Source: Sipunculus nudus
Lineage: Eukaryota; Annelida; Sipuncula; Golfingiida; Sipunculidae
Length of the DNA: 64,000 bases
Direction: 5' to 3'
Assembly (NCBI GenBank): GCA_026874595.1
Contig: CM049306.1
Location: forward strand, 65,418,019 to 65,482,018
Position 1 is the stretch's first letter. The number at the start of each line of letters is the position of its first letter. A program made the translations under genes and the position numbers. Shown here piece by piece: positions 1 to 8,775 of this stretch. Below the pieces are notes generated by a model. It saw only the letters and a program-made list of their open reading frames with translations, did no database searches and had not been told where the DNA came from.

Positions 1-802
1 AACGGCAGCACAAAGCAACATGTGCGAAGGGATAAGCCAATGTTCCTAGTTTCAGATACGACCAAAAAAATGGTGTCACGTTTAATATTTTTTGAGATAT
101 TGCAGAAAAATGATATGTTACAGTGTTTCAGGTACCACGCCCCCTGGTGGCTATTTCCAAAAAATGAAAAATTGGTTTCGAGATATTTCTAGATAACACA
201 AAATATGTCATTTTCAAAGTCATAGTTTAAAAAATGTGACCTGTAAGCCATGTTAAATGAAATCTCGAAAATTCTCGTTTGACGAGAAATGGTGCGAGAT
301 TTTACGAGACTTTCACTTGTATAATAAAAAGCTTATTTAGTACTATCTGATGCAAAAAACTAGAACTCTCTAGCTTTAAAAATTACAAAGTTAGAAAAAT
401 TAGGCCTTTTATTTTCGAAAATCATGAGTTTTCCCCCAAAATGTGTAACCATAGAAACAGCAGATTTCAGCAACATATATATCAGAAGAAAGGCCTTGGA
501 ATGCCGATTAAAATGAGCCATGTTTGAAGTGGCTATGACAAATAGTAATGGAGATATGAAGAAAAGAGCACTTTAGGAACTTTTGATGACCTTGACCTTG
601 ACCTTTGACCTATATTGCCCAAAAACAATAGGCCTCCAGGACTTTTCCTTGTCTACCATCTGTGTAAGTTTAAAAGCAATTGCTGCAAAATTGTGGCCTG
701 TAGAGAGTACACAGACAGACAGACAGACAAACAGACAAACAGACATCCGCGACTGACCAACCTGCTTGCAGAAATCGAAGATTTCCGGCAAGCAATAAAG
801 TT
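1..802 (+). repeat. Module A composite unit, left-truncated by window edge
   Basis: The window opens just after the X-box of an A unit. Visible in order: CTCF-like core (135-151), palindrome TTCTCGT-TTG-ACGAGAA (272-288), a CTAGA/TCTAG mini-hairpin near 360-375, an AGGTCA half-site cluster (587-611), a CAGA/CAAA microsatellite (711-742) and one hairpin unit (743-802, stem 765-792). Bases 1 to about 575 match 27,378 to about 27,950 best, while bases from about 580 on match 31,767 onward best, so a recombination breakpoint lies near 575-615. Confidence 0.85.
587..611 (-). promoter_or_regulatory. Cluster of nuclear-receptor-like half-sites (DR1+DR0+DR0)
   Basis: Read on the minus strand this is AGGTCA-A-AGGTCA followed directly by AGGTCA and AGGTCA. 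The first pair is a direct repeat with 1-bp spacing (the DR1 form bound by RXR/HNF4/COUP-type receptors). The abutting sites contain TCAAGGTCA, the extended half-site of SF-1/ERR/FTZ-F1 receptors. The same or a slightly degraded cluster recurs in nearly every composite unit, near 1853, 5115, 6749, 8502, 9799, 13408, 14994, 17204, 19500, 21428, 26504, 27966, 29229, 30338, 31775, 33041, 36304, 37936, 39686, 41290, 43686, 45407, 47139, 48604, 49997, 51744, 53161, 54567 and 56293. A second, shorter cluster occurs in B-type units (near 7061, 42251, 45714, 47518, 48904, 50305, 52050, 53474, 54866). The motif match is seen directly; binding is not shown. Confidence 0.5.
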
Positions 803-835
803 GTGACTGTGCCTCCAACATGTACGATAATAGAT

Positions 836-960
836 GGGGCCCGGAGAGGCCGTCACGGACCGCTGCACACGCCGGCCGCCCACCGTAAGGACCCTGCCGC
901 CACTTGCGGCGACGGCACGTGTCTTCGTGGTTTGGCGTAAAACGGCGCGAGATTTGACGA
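836..960 (+). repeat. GC-rich, CpG-dense block of module A (9 copies)
   Basis: A GC- and CpG-rich block of about 110-120 bp stands out in otherwise AT-rich DNA. Copies: 836-960, 5402-5520, 8813-8930, 26946-27066, 28208-28326, 30756-30873, 32021-32137, 36589-36706, 39938-40055. Each begins just after a hairpin unit and ends in 'ggcgcgagatttgacgaga', which leads into the palindrome part of module A. Each contains a CACGTG E-box (916-921 in the first copy); a second CACGTG lies at 1075-1080. The copy at 5402 lacks about 25 bp at its left edge. It may be a CpG-rich promoter-like core or simply a GC-rich passenger; sequence alone cannot decide. Confidence 0.7.
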
Positions 961-1254
961 GACTAACAATGTAACCCCTGAATGTGACCGCGAGTGTCAG
1001 CCGCTATGCAGCGCTGCATACCATGTGTCTGTAGCGTCAAAAATGACAGAATTATAGGCATTTCTTTGAATGGTCACGTGTTCTCGTTTCACGAGAAACG
1101 GTGCGGGATATGACGAGACTTGCGATTGAACGGCTTAGAACTAGAGGGATGCTGTCTAACGCCAAAAACCAGACCTTTCTATCGCAAATATCAACAGAGA
1201 TAGAAGCTGGAAAACTCCGCATTTTCAGATTGTCAAGTTTTACCCCAAAATTCG

Positions 1255-1268
1255 GTAACCATGGTAAC
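1255..1268. promoter_or_regulatory. RFX X-box-like site, recurrent
   Basis: GTAACCATGGTAAC fits the RFX X-box pattern GTNRCC-(0-3 nt)-RGYAAC exactly. Exact matches (GTAACC or GTTACC form) start at 1255, 4526, 5822, 9208, 9653, 17057, 18907, 19353, 22205, 25911, 26356, 27368, 28629, 31177, 32442, 35712, 37008 and 40357. Those at 4526, 9653, 17057, 19353, 22205, 26356 and 35712 are the perfectly palindromic GTTACCATGGTAAC. Degenerate relatives such as GTAACCATGGTTAC occur at the same place in B-type units. RFX factors drive ciliary genes in animals; a function here is inference only. Confidence 0.5.
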
Positions 1269-1400
1269 GGCAGCACAAAGCTACATGTGCGAAGGGATAA
1301 GCCAATGTTCCTAGTGTCAGATACGACAAAAAAAAATGGTGTCACGTTTAATATTTTTTGAGATATTGCAGAAAAATGAAATGTTACAGTGTTTCAGGTA

Positions 1401-1417
1401 CCACGCCCCCTGGTGGC
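1401..1417 (-). promoter_or_regulatory. CTCF-like core, A type (16 copies)
   Basis: The minus strand reads GCCACCAGGGGGCGTGG, which matches 13 of 14 positions of the vertebrate CTCF core CCASYAGRKGGCRS. A-type copies start at 135, 1401, 4671, 5967, 9353 (one CpG lost), 16758 (one C to T), 19052, 26056, 27513, 28774, 31322, 32587, 35857, 37153 and 40502, all in minus orientation. The only plus-oriented copy is 22503-22519, inside the inverted segment. Flanks are conserved: 'gagatattgcagaaaaatga' lies on one side and 'aaaaaatgaaaaa..ttcgag' on the other. Confidence 0.5.
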
Positions 1418-2131
1418 TATTTCCAAAAAATGAAAAATTGGTTTCGAGATATTTCTTAATAACACAAAATATGTCATTTTCAAAGTCATAGTTTAAAAAA
1501 TGCGACCTGTAAGCCATATTTAATGAAATCTCGAAAATTCTCGTTTGACGAGAAATGGTGCGAGATTTTACGAGACTTTCACTTGTATGATAAAAAGCTT
1601 ATTTAGTACTATCTGATGCAAAAAACTAGAACTCTCTAGCTTTAAAAATGACAAAGTTAGAAAAATTAGGCCTTTTATTTTCGAAAATCATGAGTTTTCC
1701 CCAAAAATGTGTAACCATAGAAACAGCAGATTTCAGCAACATATATATCAGAAGAAAGGCCTTGGAATGCCGATTAAAATGAGCCATATTTGAAGTGGCT
1801 ATGACAAATAGTAATGGAGATATGAAGAAAAGAGCACTTAAGGAACTTTTGATGACCTTGACCTTGACCTTTGACCTATATTGCCCAAAAACAATAGGCC
1901 TCCAGGACTTTTCCTTGTCTACCATCTGTGTAAGTTTAAAAGCAATTGCTGCAAAATTGTGGCCTGTAGAGAGTACACAGACAGACAGACAGACAAACAG
2001 ACAAAAAGACATCCGCGACTGACCAACCTGCTTGCAGAAATCGAAGATTTCCGGCAAGCAACAAACAGACAAACAGACATCCGCGACTGACCAACCTGCT
2101 TGCAGAAATCGAAGATTTCCGGCAAGCAACA

Positions 2132-2760
2132 AACTAGACGACCAGAGGTCAAACACTTGCCGGAAATGGCCGGTAATAAGACAGCGAAACAGACAGACAG
2201 TTATTAGGCAGACAGACAGGGAACGTATAACACTGTCTATAGTTTTGGAGATATGGCACAATGATGATTGCTGCAGCGCCATCTGGCGGCTATTTCTAAA
2301 AGGGCAAAAAATGTTTCGAGACATTTTATTTTTTTATTATATATATTTGATGTATAATTAAAATTTAACCCCCGCAGAATACGACAGAGTCCCCACGAGG
2401 TTAAAGGCATTAAATCTAGTTCCGGAAATGGCCGGAAATAAGACAGCAAAACAGACGGACAGTTACTAGTCAGGCAGACAGGGAACGTTTGGATTTGATC
2501 AAATGAACAACCGCTATCATGGTTAAAATGGAAGTACATTTTTATGTGATTTCGCTGATTTTCAATAGCCACAAATGAGTAGACAGACAGAGGGAAAATA
2601 ACTCCATGTGTAGGCAATGTACTCCTGTCATGGAGAATGGAAAGCATGAATAAAATAAGCGTCAGTCAATTAGAATAAATCTTCATATTTTGAATTTCGG
2701 GAAAAAGAAGAATTTAATTGTAACCTATATTAGGCCCCCATGGTAACGGAAGAATATGAC
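2132..2760 (+). repeat. Link plus C monomer plus D block
   Basis: After the hairpin pair comes the recurrent joint 'ctagacgaccagaggtc' and 'cttgccgga', then short CAGA runs, one C monomer (about 2226-2360) and a D block (about 2400-2760). D blocks are recognised by 'actcctgtcatggagaatgg', by a short CTCCATG/CATGGAG inverted pair and by 'ttgaatttc..aagaagaatt'. No gene is seen. Confidence 0.7.
2274..2290 (-). promoter_or_regulatory. CTCF-like core, C type
   Basis: The minus strand reads GCCGCCAGATGGCGCTG, matching 13 of 14 positions of the CTCF core and close to the insect-style AGATGGCGC form. It occurs in each C monomer (2274, 2865, 3487, about 15586, 17814 and 18027, plus the duplicated set near 33460-34690). 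In the monomers at about 3082 and 3283 the right half is lost after 'gccatctg'. A degraded copy lies near 22050. Confidence 0.4.
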
Positions 2761-3590
2761 AGAGTCTTCACGAGGATAAACCCATTAAATCTAGTTTCAG
2801 ATGCTGCAATCAATGTTGTGACACTATCTCTAGTTTTATAGATATGGCAAAAAAATGATTGCTGCAGTGCCATCTGGCGGCTATTATTAAAAGGACAAAA
2901 AGTAAGTTTCGAGATATTTTATTTTTTTATAATAAATATTTGATGTATAACTAAATTTAAACTTCTGCTGAATATGACAATGTCCCCACGAGGAAAACGC
3001 ATTAAATCTAGGTTCAGAAGCTGCAATCAATGTTGTGACACCGTCTATAGTTTTGGAGATATGGCACAATAATGATTACTGCAGCGCCATCTGAAAGGAA
3101 AAAAAATAGTTTCAAGATATTTTATTTTTAATTATATATATTTTATGTATAATTAAACTTTAACCCCCGCGGAATACGACAGTCCCCACGAGGTTAAACG
3201 CTTTAAATCTAGTTTCAGAAGCTGCAATCAATGTTGTGACACTGTCTATAGTTTTGGAGATATGGCACAATAATAATTGCTGCAGCGCCATCTGAAAGGG
3301 AAAAAAAATAGTTTCGCGATATTTTAATTTTTATTATATATATTTTATGTATAATTAAAATTTAACCCCCACAGAATACGACAGAGTCCCAACGAGGTTA
3401 AACGCATTAAATATAGTTTCAGAAGCTGCAATCAATGTTGTGACACTGTCTATAGTTTTGGAGATATGGCACAATAATGATTGCTGCAGCGCCATCTGGG
3501 GGCTATTTTCTAAAAGGAAAAAAATAAATTTCCAGATATTTTATTTTAATATATATATTTGATGTATAATTAAAATTTTACTCCTGCCCC
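2761..3590 (+). repeat. Tandem C monomers (about 205 bp each)
   Basis: Four diverged monomers, each running 'gacagagtccccacgagg' - 'gctgcaatcaatgttgtgac' - 'ttttggagatatggcacaat' - CTCF-like core - T-rich stretch - 'gatgtataatta'. The cores near 2865, 3082, 3283 and 3487 are spaced about 201-217 bp apart. The two middle monomers have a shortened core. Confidence 0.75.
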
Positions 3591-3900
3591 CAACTGCTTA
3601 ACCAGGGATCAGCCCATATTTTGACACCCCCAACTACAAAATCGGGGATCCGTCCCTGGTTTCAAAGATTTGCCAGTGGTTCCTGGCAACACAAGTGGCC
3701 GCACAAGGGGACACAATAAAAATCACAGGTGTGTTCCCTCCACATTTAGCGGCTTTTGTCCTCTATTCAATGCTGCTTTGTGAGATTCATGGACGACCGC
3801 GCACGCCAACATGCAACTGTAATAGCCTTGCCGGCACTTACCGGTCAACCCTGAAGCCACTTGTGCTCACGGCAATTGGATGTATTTTCATCATTTGATG
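3591..3900 (+). repeat. E block with inverted repeat and conserved small ORF
   Basis: The block starts with an inverted repeat AACCAGGGA (3600-3608) / TCCCTGGTT (3653-3661) enclosing ATCGGGGATCCG-type sequence, then a TGCCAG/CTGGCA hairpin, then an open frame 3695-3898 (about 67 codons, start GTG or a later ATG). The encoded peptide has two short hydrophobic stretches (around AAFVLYSMLLC and the C-terminal LTAIGCIFII). The same frame is open at 18238-18441, 23229-23411 and 34881-35084, but the copy near 15795-16000 has a frame-disrupting indel and a CGA to TGA change. I do not recognise the peptide and do not call it a gene. Confidence 0.55.
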
Positions 3901-5240
3901 AAAAACGAGGCAAGATTTGACGAGAATTGCAATAAAATCACTTGATGTGAATGAGAGTGTCAGACGCTGTCAAATGCTAAAAACTATATGTCTGTAGGGT
4001 ATAAAATGACAGCATAATAGGCATTTGTTTAAATGGTCCACTGTTCTCGTTTGACGAAAAATGGTGCGAGATATAACGAGATATTCATTTCTATCACTTA
4101 ACACTAATCAAATGATTTTTGAACAGTAGAAAAATAAAATCTCTAGCATAAAATTGAAAGAGATAAAGACATTTGTTGAATATTTTGTTCAAAATATCGA
4201 ATATTCTCGTTTGGCGGTAGATGATGCGAGATTTTGCGAGATTTGCAGTTTTATCATGTTAAGCTTCCGAAAGGCTACCAGAGGCTGAAACCGTATACTC
4301 TTTAACCTAAAACGTGATCGAGTTATCAGCATTTCTGCGAAATCTCGTAATTTCTCGTTTGACGGAAAAACAGATCGAGATTCTACGAGACTTCCAATTG
4401 ACTGGATTGGAGCCAAAGGAATGCTACCTCATGCAGAAAACTAGACCCTTGAAGTATAAATATCAACAGAGATAGAAGCAAAAAACTAATTATTTTCAGA
4501 TTGTCAAGTTTTACCCCAAAATTTGGTTACCATGGTAACGGCAGCACAAAGCTACATGTACCCAGGAATAAGCCAATGATCCTAGTCTTAGATGCGACAA
4601 AAGAAATTGTTATATGCTTAATATTTTTTAAGATGTTGTGCAAAAATGATAAGTTGTAGTGTTACCAGTACCACGCCCCCTGGTGGCTTTTTTAAAAAAA
4701 TGAAAAAACAATTTCGAGATATTTATAAATAACACAAAATACATTAATTTCAAAGCCATTGTTAATAAAATGCAACCTGCAGGTCATATTTAATGAAATC
4801 TCGAAAACTCTCGTTTGACGAGAAATAGTGCGAGGTTTTGCGGGATTAACAATTCTATCATAAACAGCTCATGAAATACTACCTGATGCAGAAAACTAGA
4901 ACTCTCTAGCTTTAAAAATGAAAAATTTAGAAAGAAAATATCGAATTCTATCATTTCTTCCCAAAAATACGTTACTATGGTAACGAATGATCAGAGATAT
5001 TTGCTAGCATGTGGAAAGGTAACATGATGAGGAATAAAATGAGCTAAAGATTAAGCCGCTACGATTATTTTTTACAAAGATATGAAGGAAAATCCGTTTT
5101 AAGGTTTTTCAGGGACCCTGACCTTGACCTTGAACCGATCATGACCCAAAACAATAGGCTCCGAGGAGAATTGATTTTACACTAAATGTATAAGTTTCAG
5201 AGCGATTGGTGCAAAATTGTGGCCTGTAGAGTGGGGATAT

Positions 5241-5271
<31 letters not shown>

Positions 5272-5388
5272 AACATACGCGGGTGATCAACATGCTTGCG
5301 AAAATCGAAGATTTCCGGCAAGCAACAAACAGACATCCGCGACTGACCAACCTGCTTGCAGAAATCGAAGATTTCCGGCAAGCAATAA
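3901..5388 (+). repeat. Module A' composite unit with three ~150-bp monomers
   Basis: Three diverged copies of the 'tctcgtttgacg..gcgagattt..cgaga' monomer begin near 4048, 4203 and 4352 (spacing 154 and 149 bp). They are followed by a perfect X-box palindrome (4526-4539), CTCF-like core (4671-4687), another palindrome region near 4807, a degenerate X-box (4972-4985), a half-site cluster near 5115, a CAGA/CAAA microsatellite (5241-5275) and two hairpin units of different subtype (5276-5330 and 5331-5388). Confidence 0.75.
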
Positions 5389-6897
5389 AGTTGTGACTGT
5401 GCCTCCCGGAGAGGCCGTCACGGACCGCTGCACACGCCGGCCGCCCACCGTAAGGACCCTGCCGCCACTTGCGGCGACTGCACGTGTCTTCGTGGTATGG
5501 CGAAAAACGGCGCGAGATTTGACGAGACTAACAATGTGACCCCTGAATGTGACTGCGAGTGTCAGCCGCTATCCAGCGCTGCAAACCATGTGTCTTTAGC
5601 GTGAAAAATGACAGAATTATAGGCATTTCTTTGAATGGTCACGTGTTCTCGTTTGACAAGAAACGGTGCGAGATAAATTATGACACTTGCGATTGAATGG
5701 CTTAGAACTAGAGGGATGCTGTCTAACGCCAAAAACCAGACCTTTCTATCGCAAATATCAACAGAGATAGAAGCTGGAAAACTCCGAATTTTCAGATTGT
5801 CAAGTTTTACCCCAAAATTTGGTAACCATGGTAACGGCAGCACAAAGCAACATGTGCGAAGGGATAAGCCAATGTTCCTAGTTTCAGATAAGACCCAAAA
5901 AATGGTGTCACGTTTAATTTTTTTTGAGATATTGCAGAAAAATGATATGTTACGGTGTTTCATGTACCACGCCCCCTGGTGGCTATTTCCAAAAAATGAA
6001 AAATCAGTTTCGGGATATTAGTGTAAGACATAAGATGTAATAGTTTTAAAAGATTCTTTCAAAACTGTGGCCTGTAGAATGCTATATGTGAGACGCAAGA
6101 AACGGCAAGCAAGCGGATTTGAGGACAACTGAGAAACAGACGGACACACTGACAAAGTGACTCAAGATTGAGTCAAAATGATTCCACCAGGATTTTGAAA
6201 AGACTCAGAGGAAGAAAATAAGCTATGGTTTATGTAATTGAGGCTTATAATTTTGGAGATATGGCCAAAACATGATATGTTGGAGAGGTTTGCACCCAGC
6301 GCCCCCTAGCGATCGAATTAAAAAAATGAAAAATTGATTTCGAGATAATAGTGTAGGACTTTCAATATGTCAGTTTCAAAAAGATTCCTGCAAAACTGTG
6401 GCCTCCAGGGCAAGATTACTGAAATCTCGAAATATCTGGTTTGACGAGATATTGTACGAGATATCGCGAGAAATTTAATAAAATCTTGCAGTACTTGTTA
6501 AATGCTACCTGATGCAAAAAACTAGACCTCTCTAGCTTTAAAACTGACAAAGTTAGAAAAATAAGACCCCTTATTTCAGAATATCATGACTTTTTCCCAA
6601 AAATTCGTAACCATGGTCACGGCAAATTTGAGTCAGCTACACACCAGATGACTGGCCTTGGAATGACGTTTAAAATGAGCTATGTTTGAAGAAGATCCGA
6701 TTAATAGTGACAAAGATATGAAGAAAAAACCGTTTTGAGAACTTTTGATGACCTTGACCTTGACCTTTGACCTGTATTGCCCAAAAACAATAGGCCCCGA
6801 GGACTTTTGCTTGTCTACCAGCTGTATAAGTTAAAAGGCAATTGCCTTAAAATTATGGCCTGTAGAGAGTACACAGACAGACAGACAGACAGACAGA
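5389..6897 (+). repeat. Chimeric unit: module A joined to a B monomer
   Basis: The left part is module A (GC block, palindrome near 5645, X-box 5822-5835, CTCF-like core 5967-5983). Just after the core, at about 6000-6020, the sequence switches from the A continuation to the B continuation ('attagtgtaagacataagat'). B monomer material follows with a B-type core at 6297, then a palindrome region near 6430, a CTAGA/TCTAG mini-hairpin near 6521, a half-site cluster (6749-6773) and a CAGA tract (6872-6897). The same chimera recurs at 36575-38085 and 40013-41440. Confidence 0.75.
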
Positions 6898-7388
6898 CTA
6901 GATGACCTGAGGTCACACGCTTGCCGAAAATGATGTAAAGTTAAGTCAGATGAACGAGCAGTGTCAGAGTAAAGAAAATAATCCATAGTTTGTGAAGAAA
7001 GAACCAATATTAACAAAGTTCTAAAGAGAATAAGATTTTGATATATTTTGATCACTTTGACCTTGACCTTTGACTTATTTGAATAATAAACATAGGACTT
7101 CCAGATATCATCACGATATATGACAAGTGTAATTTACAAAACGATTCATGCAAAACTGTGGCCAGTAGAATGCTACATGTGAGACGCAAGAACCGGCAAG
7201 CTGGCGAAATTGAGGACAACTGACACACAGACAAACATACTGACTAACTGACCCACGATTGGGAACAGATGACTTAATCATGTTATGAAGAAACCTCAGA
7301 GGAAGATAATAAGCTATAGTTTATGTAAATGAGGTTTATAGTTTTTGAGATATGGCCAAAAAATGATATGTTGTGCAAGTTTGAGTGC

Positions 7389-7405
7389 ACCGCCCCCTAG
7401 CGGCC
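7389..7405 (-). promoter_or_regulatory. CTCF-like core, B type (about 50 copies)
   Basis: The minus strand reads GGCCGCTAGGGGGCG followed by CTG or GTG, matching 13 of 14 positions of the CTCF core in the best copies. One copy sits in each B monomer of about 330 bp. Starts (to within a few bp): 6297, 7389, 7720, 8050, 10374, 10706, 11036, 11363, 11969, 12300, 12629, 12956, 13881, 14213, 14543, 19988, 20319, 20650, 20977, 29833, 37483, 38577, 38908, 39239, 40834, 42577, 42907, 43236, 44317, 44648, 44977, 46047, 46379, 46710, 47845, 48175, 49242, 49569, 50640, 50970, 51294, 52377, 52711, 53810, 54137, 55202, 55533, 55864. Several copies carry changes in the core (10374 and 10706 types, 11363, 42577). 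Confidence 0.45.
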
Positions 7406-8183
7406 AATTCTGGAAAATGAAAATTCCGTTTCGAGATATTAGTGTAAGACATAAGATGTAATAGTTTTAAAAGGATTCTTTCAAAACTGTGGCCTGTAGA
7501 ATGCTATATGTGAGACGCAAGAACCGGCAAGCAAGCGGATTTGAGGACAACTGAGAAACAGACGGACACACAGACCAAGTGACTCAAGATTGAGACCAAA
7601 TGAATACACCAGGTTTTTGGAAAGACCCAGAGGAAGAACATAAGCTATAGTTTATGTAAATGAGGTTTATAGTTTTAGAGATATGGCCAAAAAATGATAT
7701 GTTGTGCAAGTTTGAGTGCACCGCCCCCTAGCGGCCAATTCTGGAAAATGAAAAATCGGTTTCGAGATATTAGTGTGAGACATAAGATGTAATAGTTTTA
7801 AAAAGATTCTTTCAAAACTGTGTCCTGTAGAATGCTATATGTGAGACGCAAGAACCGGCAAGCAAGCGGATTTGAGGACAACTGAGAAACAGACGGACAC
7901 ACAGACAAAGTGACACAAGATTGAGACCAGATGACTAAACGAGTTCATGAAGAAGACTTAGATGAAAAAAATAAACTATAGTTTTTGTAATTGAGGCTTA
8001 TAATTTTGGAGATATTGCCAAAACATGATATGTTGGAGAGGTTTGCACCCAGCGCCCCCTAGCGGCCGAATTAAAAAAATGAAAAATTGATTTTGAGATA
8101 ATGGTGTAGGACTTAAGATATGCCAGTTTCAAAAAGATTCCTGCAAAACTGTGGCCTCCAGGGCAAGATTACTGAAATCTCGA

Positions 8184-8206
8184 AATATCTCGTTTGACGA
8201 GATATT
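8184..8206. repeat. Long palindrome of B-type units
   Basis: Arms AATATCTCGT and ACGAGATATT (10 bp each, perfect) surround a TTG loop; on the right the theme is repeated as 'tacgagatattgcgagac'. Equivalent palindromes occur in every B-type unit (for example near 39385, 45115, 46850, 48310, 49705, 51435, 52855, 54275 and 55998), and shorter 7-bp-arm versions occur in module A (272-288, 1081-1097, 1538-1554). The block could extrude as a cruciform or form a small RNA hairpin. Confidence 0.6.
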
Positions 8207-8775
8207 ATACGAGATATTGCGAGACTCCTAATAGAATCTTGTAGTACTAGGTGAATGCTACCTGATGCAAAAAACTAGACCTCTCTAGCTGTAAAACTGC
8301 CAAAGTTAGAAAAATAAGGCCCCTTATTTTCGAATATCATGACTTTTTCCCAAAAATTCGTAACCATGGTTACGGCAAATTTGAGTCAGCTACACACCAG
8401 ATGACTGGCCTTGGAATGATGTTTAAAATGGGCTTTGTTTGAAGAAGATACGACTAATAGTGACAAAGATATGAAGAAAAAACCGTTTTGAGAACTTTTG
8501 ATGACCTTGACCTTGACCTTTGACCTGTATTGCCCAAAAACAATAGGCCCCGAGGACTTTTGCTTGTCTACCAGCTGTATAAGTTTAAAGACAATTGCTG
8601 CAAAATTGTGGCCTGTAGAGAGTACACAGACAGACAGACAAACAGACAAACAAACAGACATCCGCGACTGACCAACCTGCTTGCCGAAATCGAAGATTTC
8701 CGGCAAGCAACAAACAGACATCCGCGACTGACCAACCTGCTTGCAGAAATCGAAGATTTCCGGCAAGCAATAAAG

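Larger units (their letters stand above)
803..2131 (+). repeat. Module A composite unit, complete copy
   Basis: Full tandem neighbour of the preceding unit, with a period of about 1,265 bp. It holds the GC-rich block (836-960), a perfect palindrome TATGCAGCGCTGCATA (1005-1020), palindrome 1081-1097, X-box-like site 1255-1268, CTCF-like core 1401-1417, palindrome 1538-1554, half-site cluster 1853-1877, microsatellite 1974-2007 and two hairpin units (2008-2131). ORFs on both strands across this unit are by-products of the repeat. Confidence 0.85.
6898..8775 (+). repeat. B-type higher-order unit with three B monomers
   Basis: Begins with 'ctagatgacctgaggtc', which includes an everted pair TGACCT-G-AGGTCA (6903-6915). 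A second half-site cluster near 7061 follows, then three B monomers with cores at 7389, 7720 and 8050 (spacing 331 and 330 bp), a long palindrome (8184-8206), a degenerate X-box near 8367, a half-site cluster (8502-8526), a CAGA/CAAA tract (8625-8662) and two hairpin units (8663-8775). Confidence 0.8.

Noticed and set aside
711-742. CAGA/CAAA tracts as telomere-like repeat
   Set aside because: The tetranucleotide pattern does not match TTAGGG or another known telomere repeat, and the tracts are short and internal to every unit.
1626-2324. Minus-strand frame of 232 codons in the module A hairpin region, duplicated at 32812-33510
   Set aside because: It crosses the half-site cluster, CAGA tract and hairpins, which are repeat modules. 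Its conservation reflects the recent duplication only.
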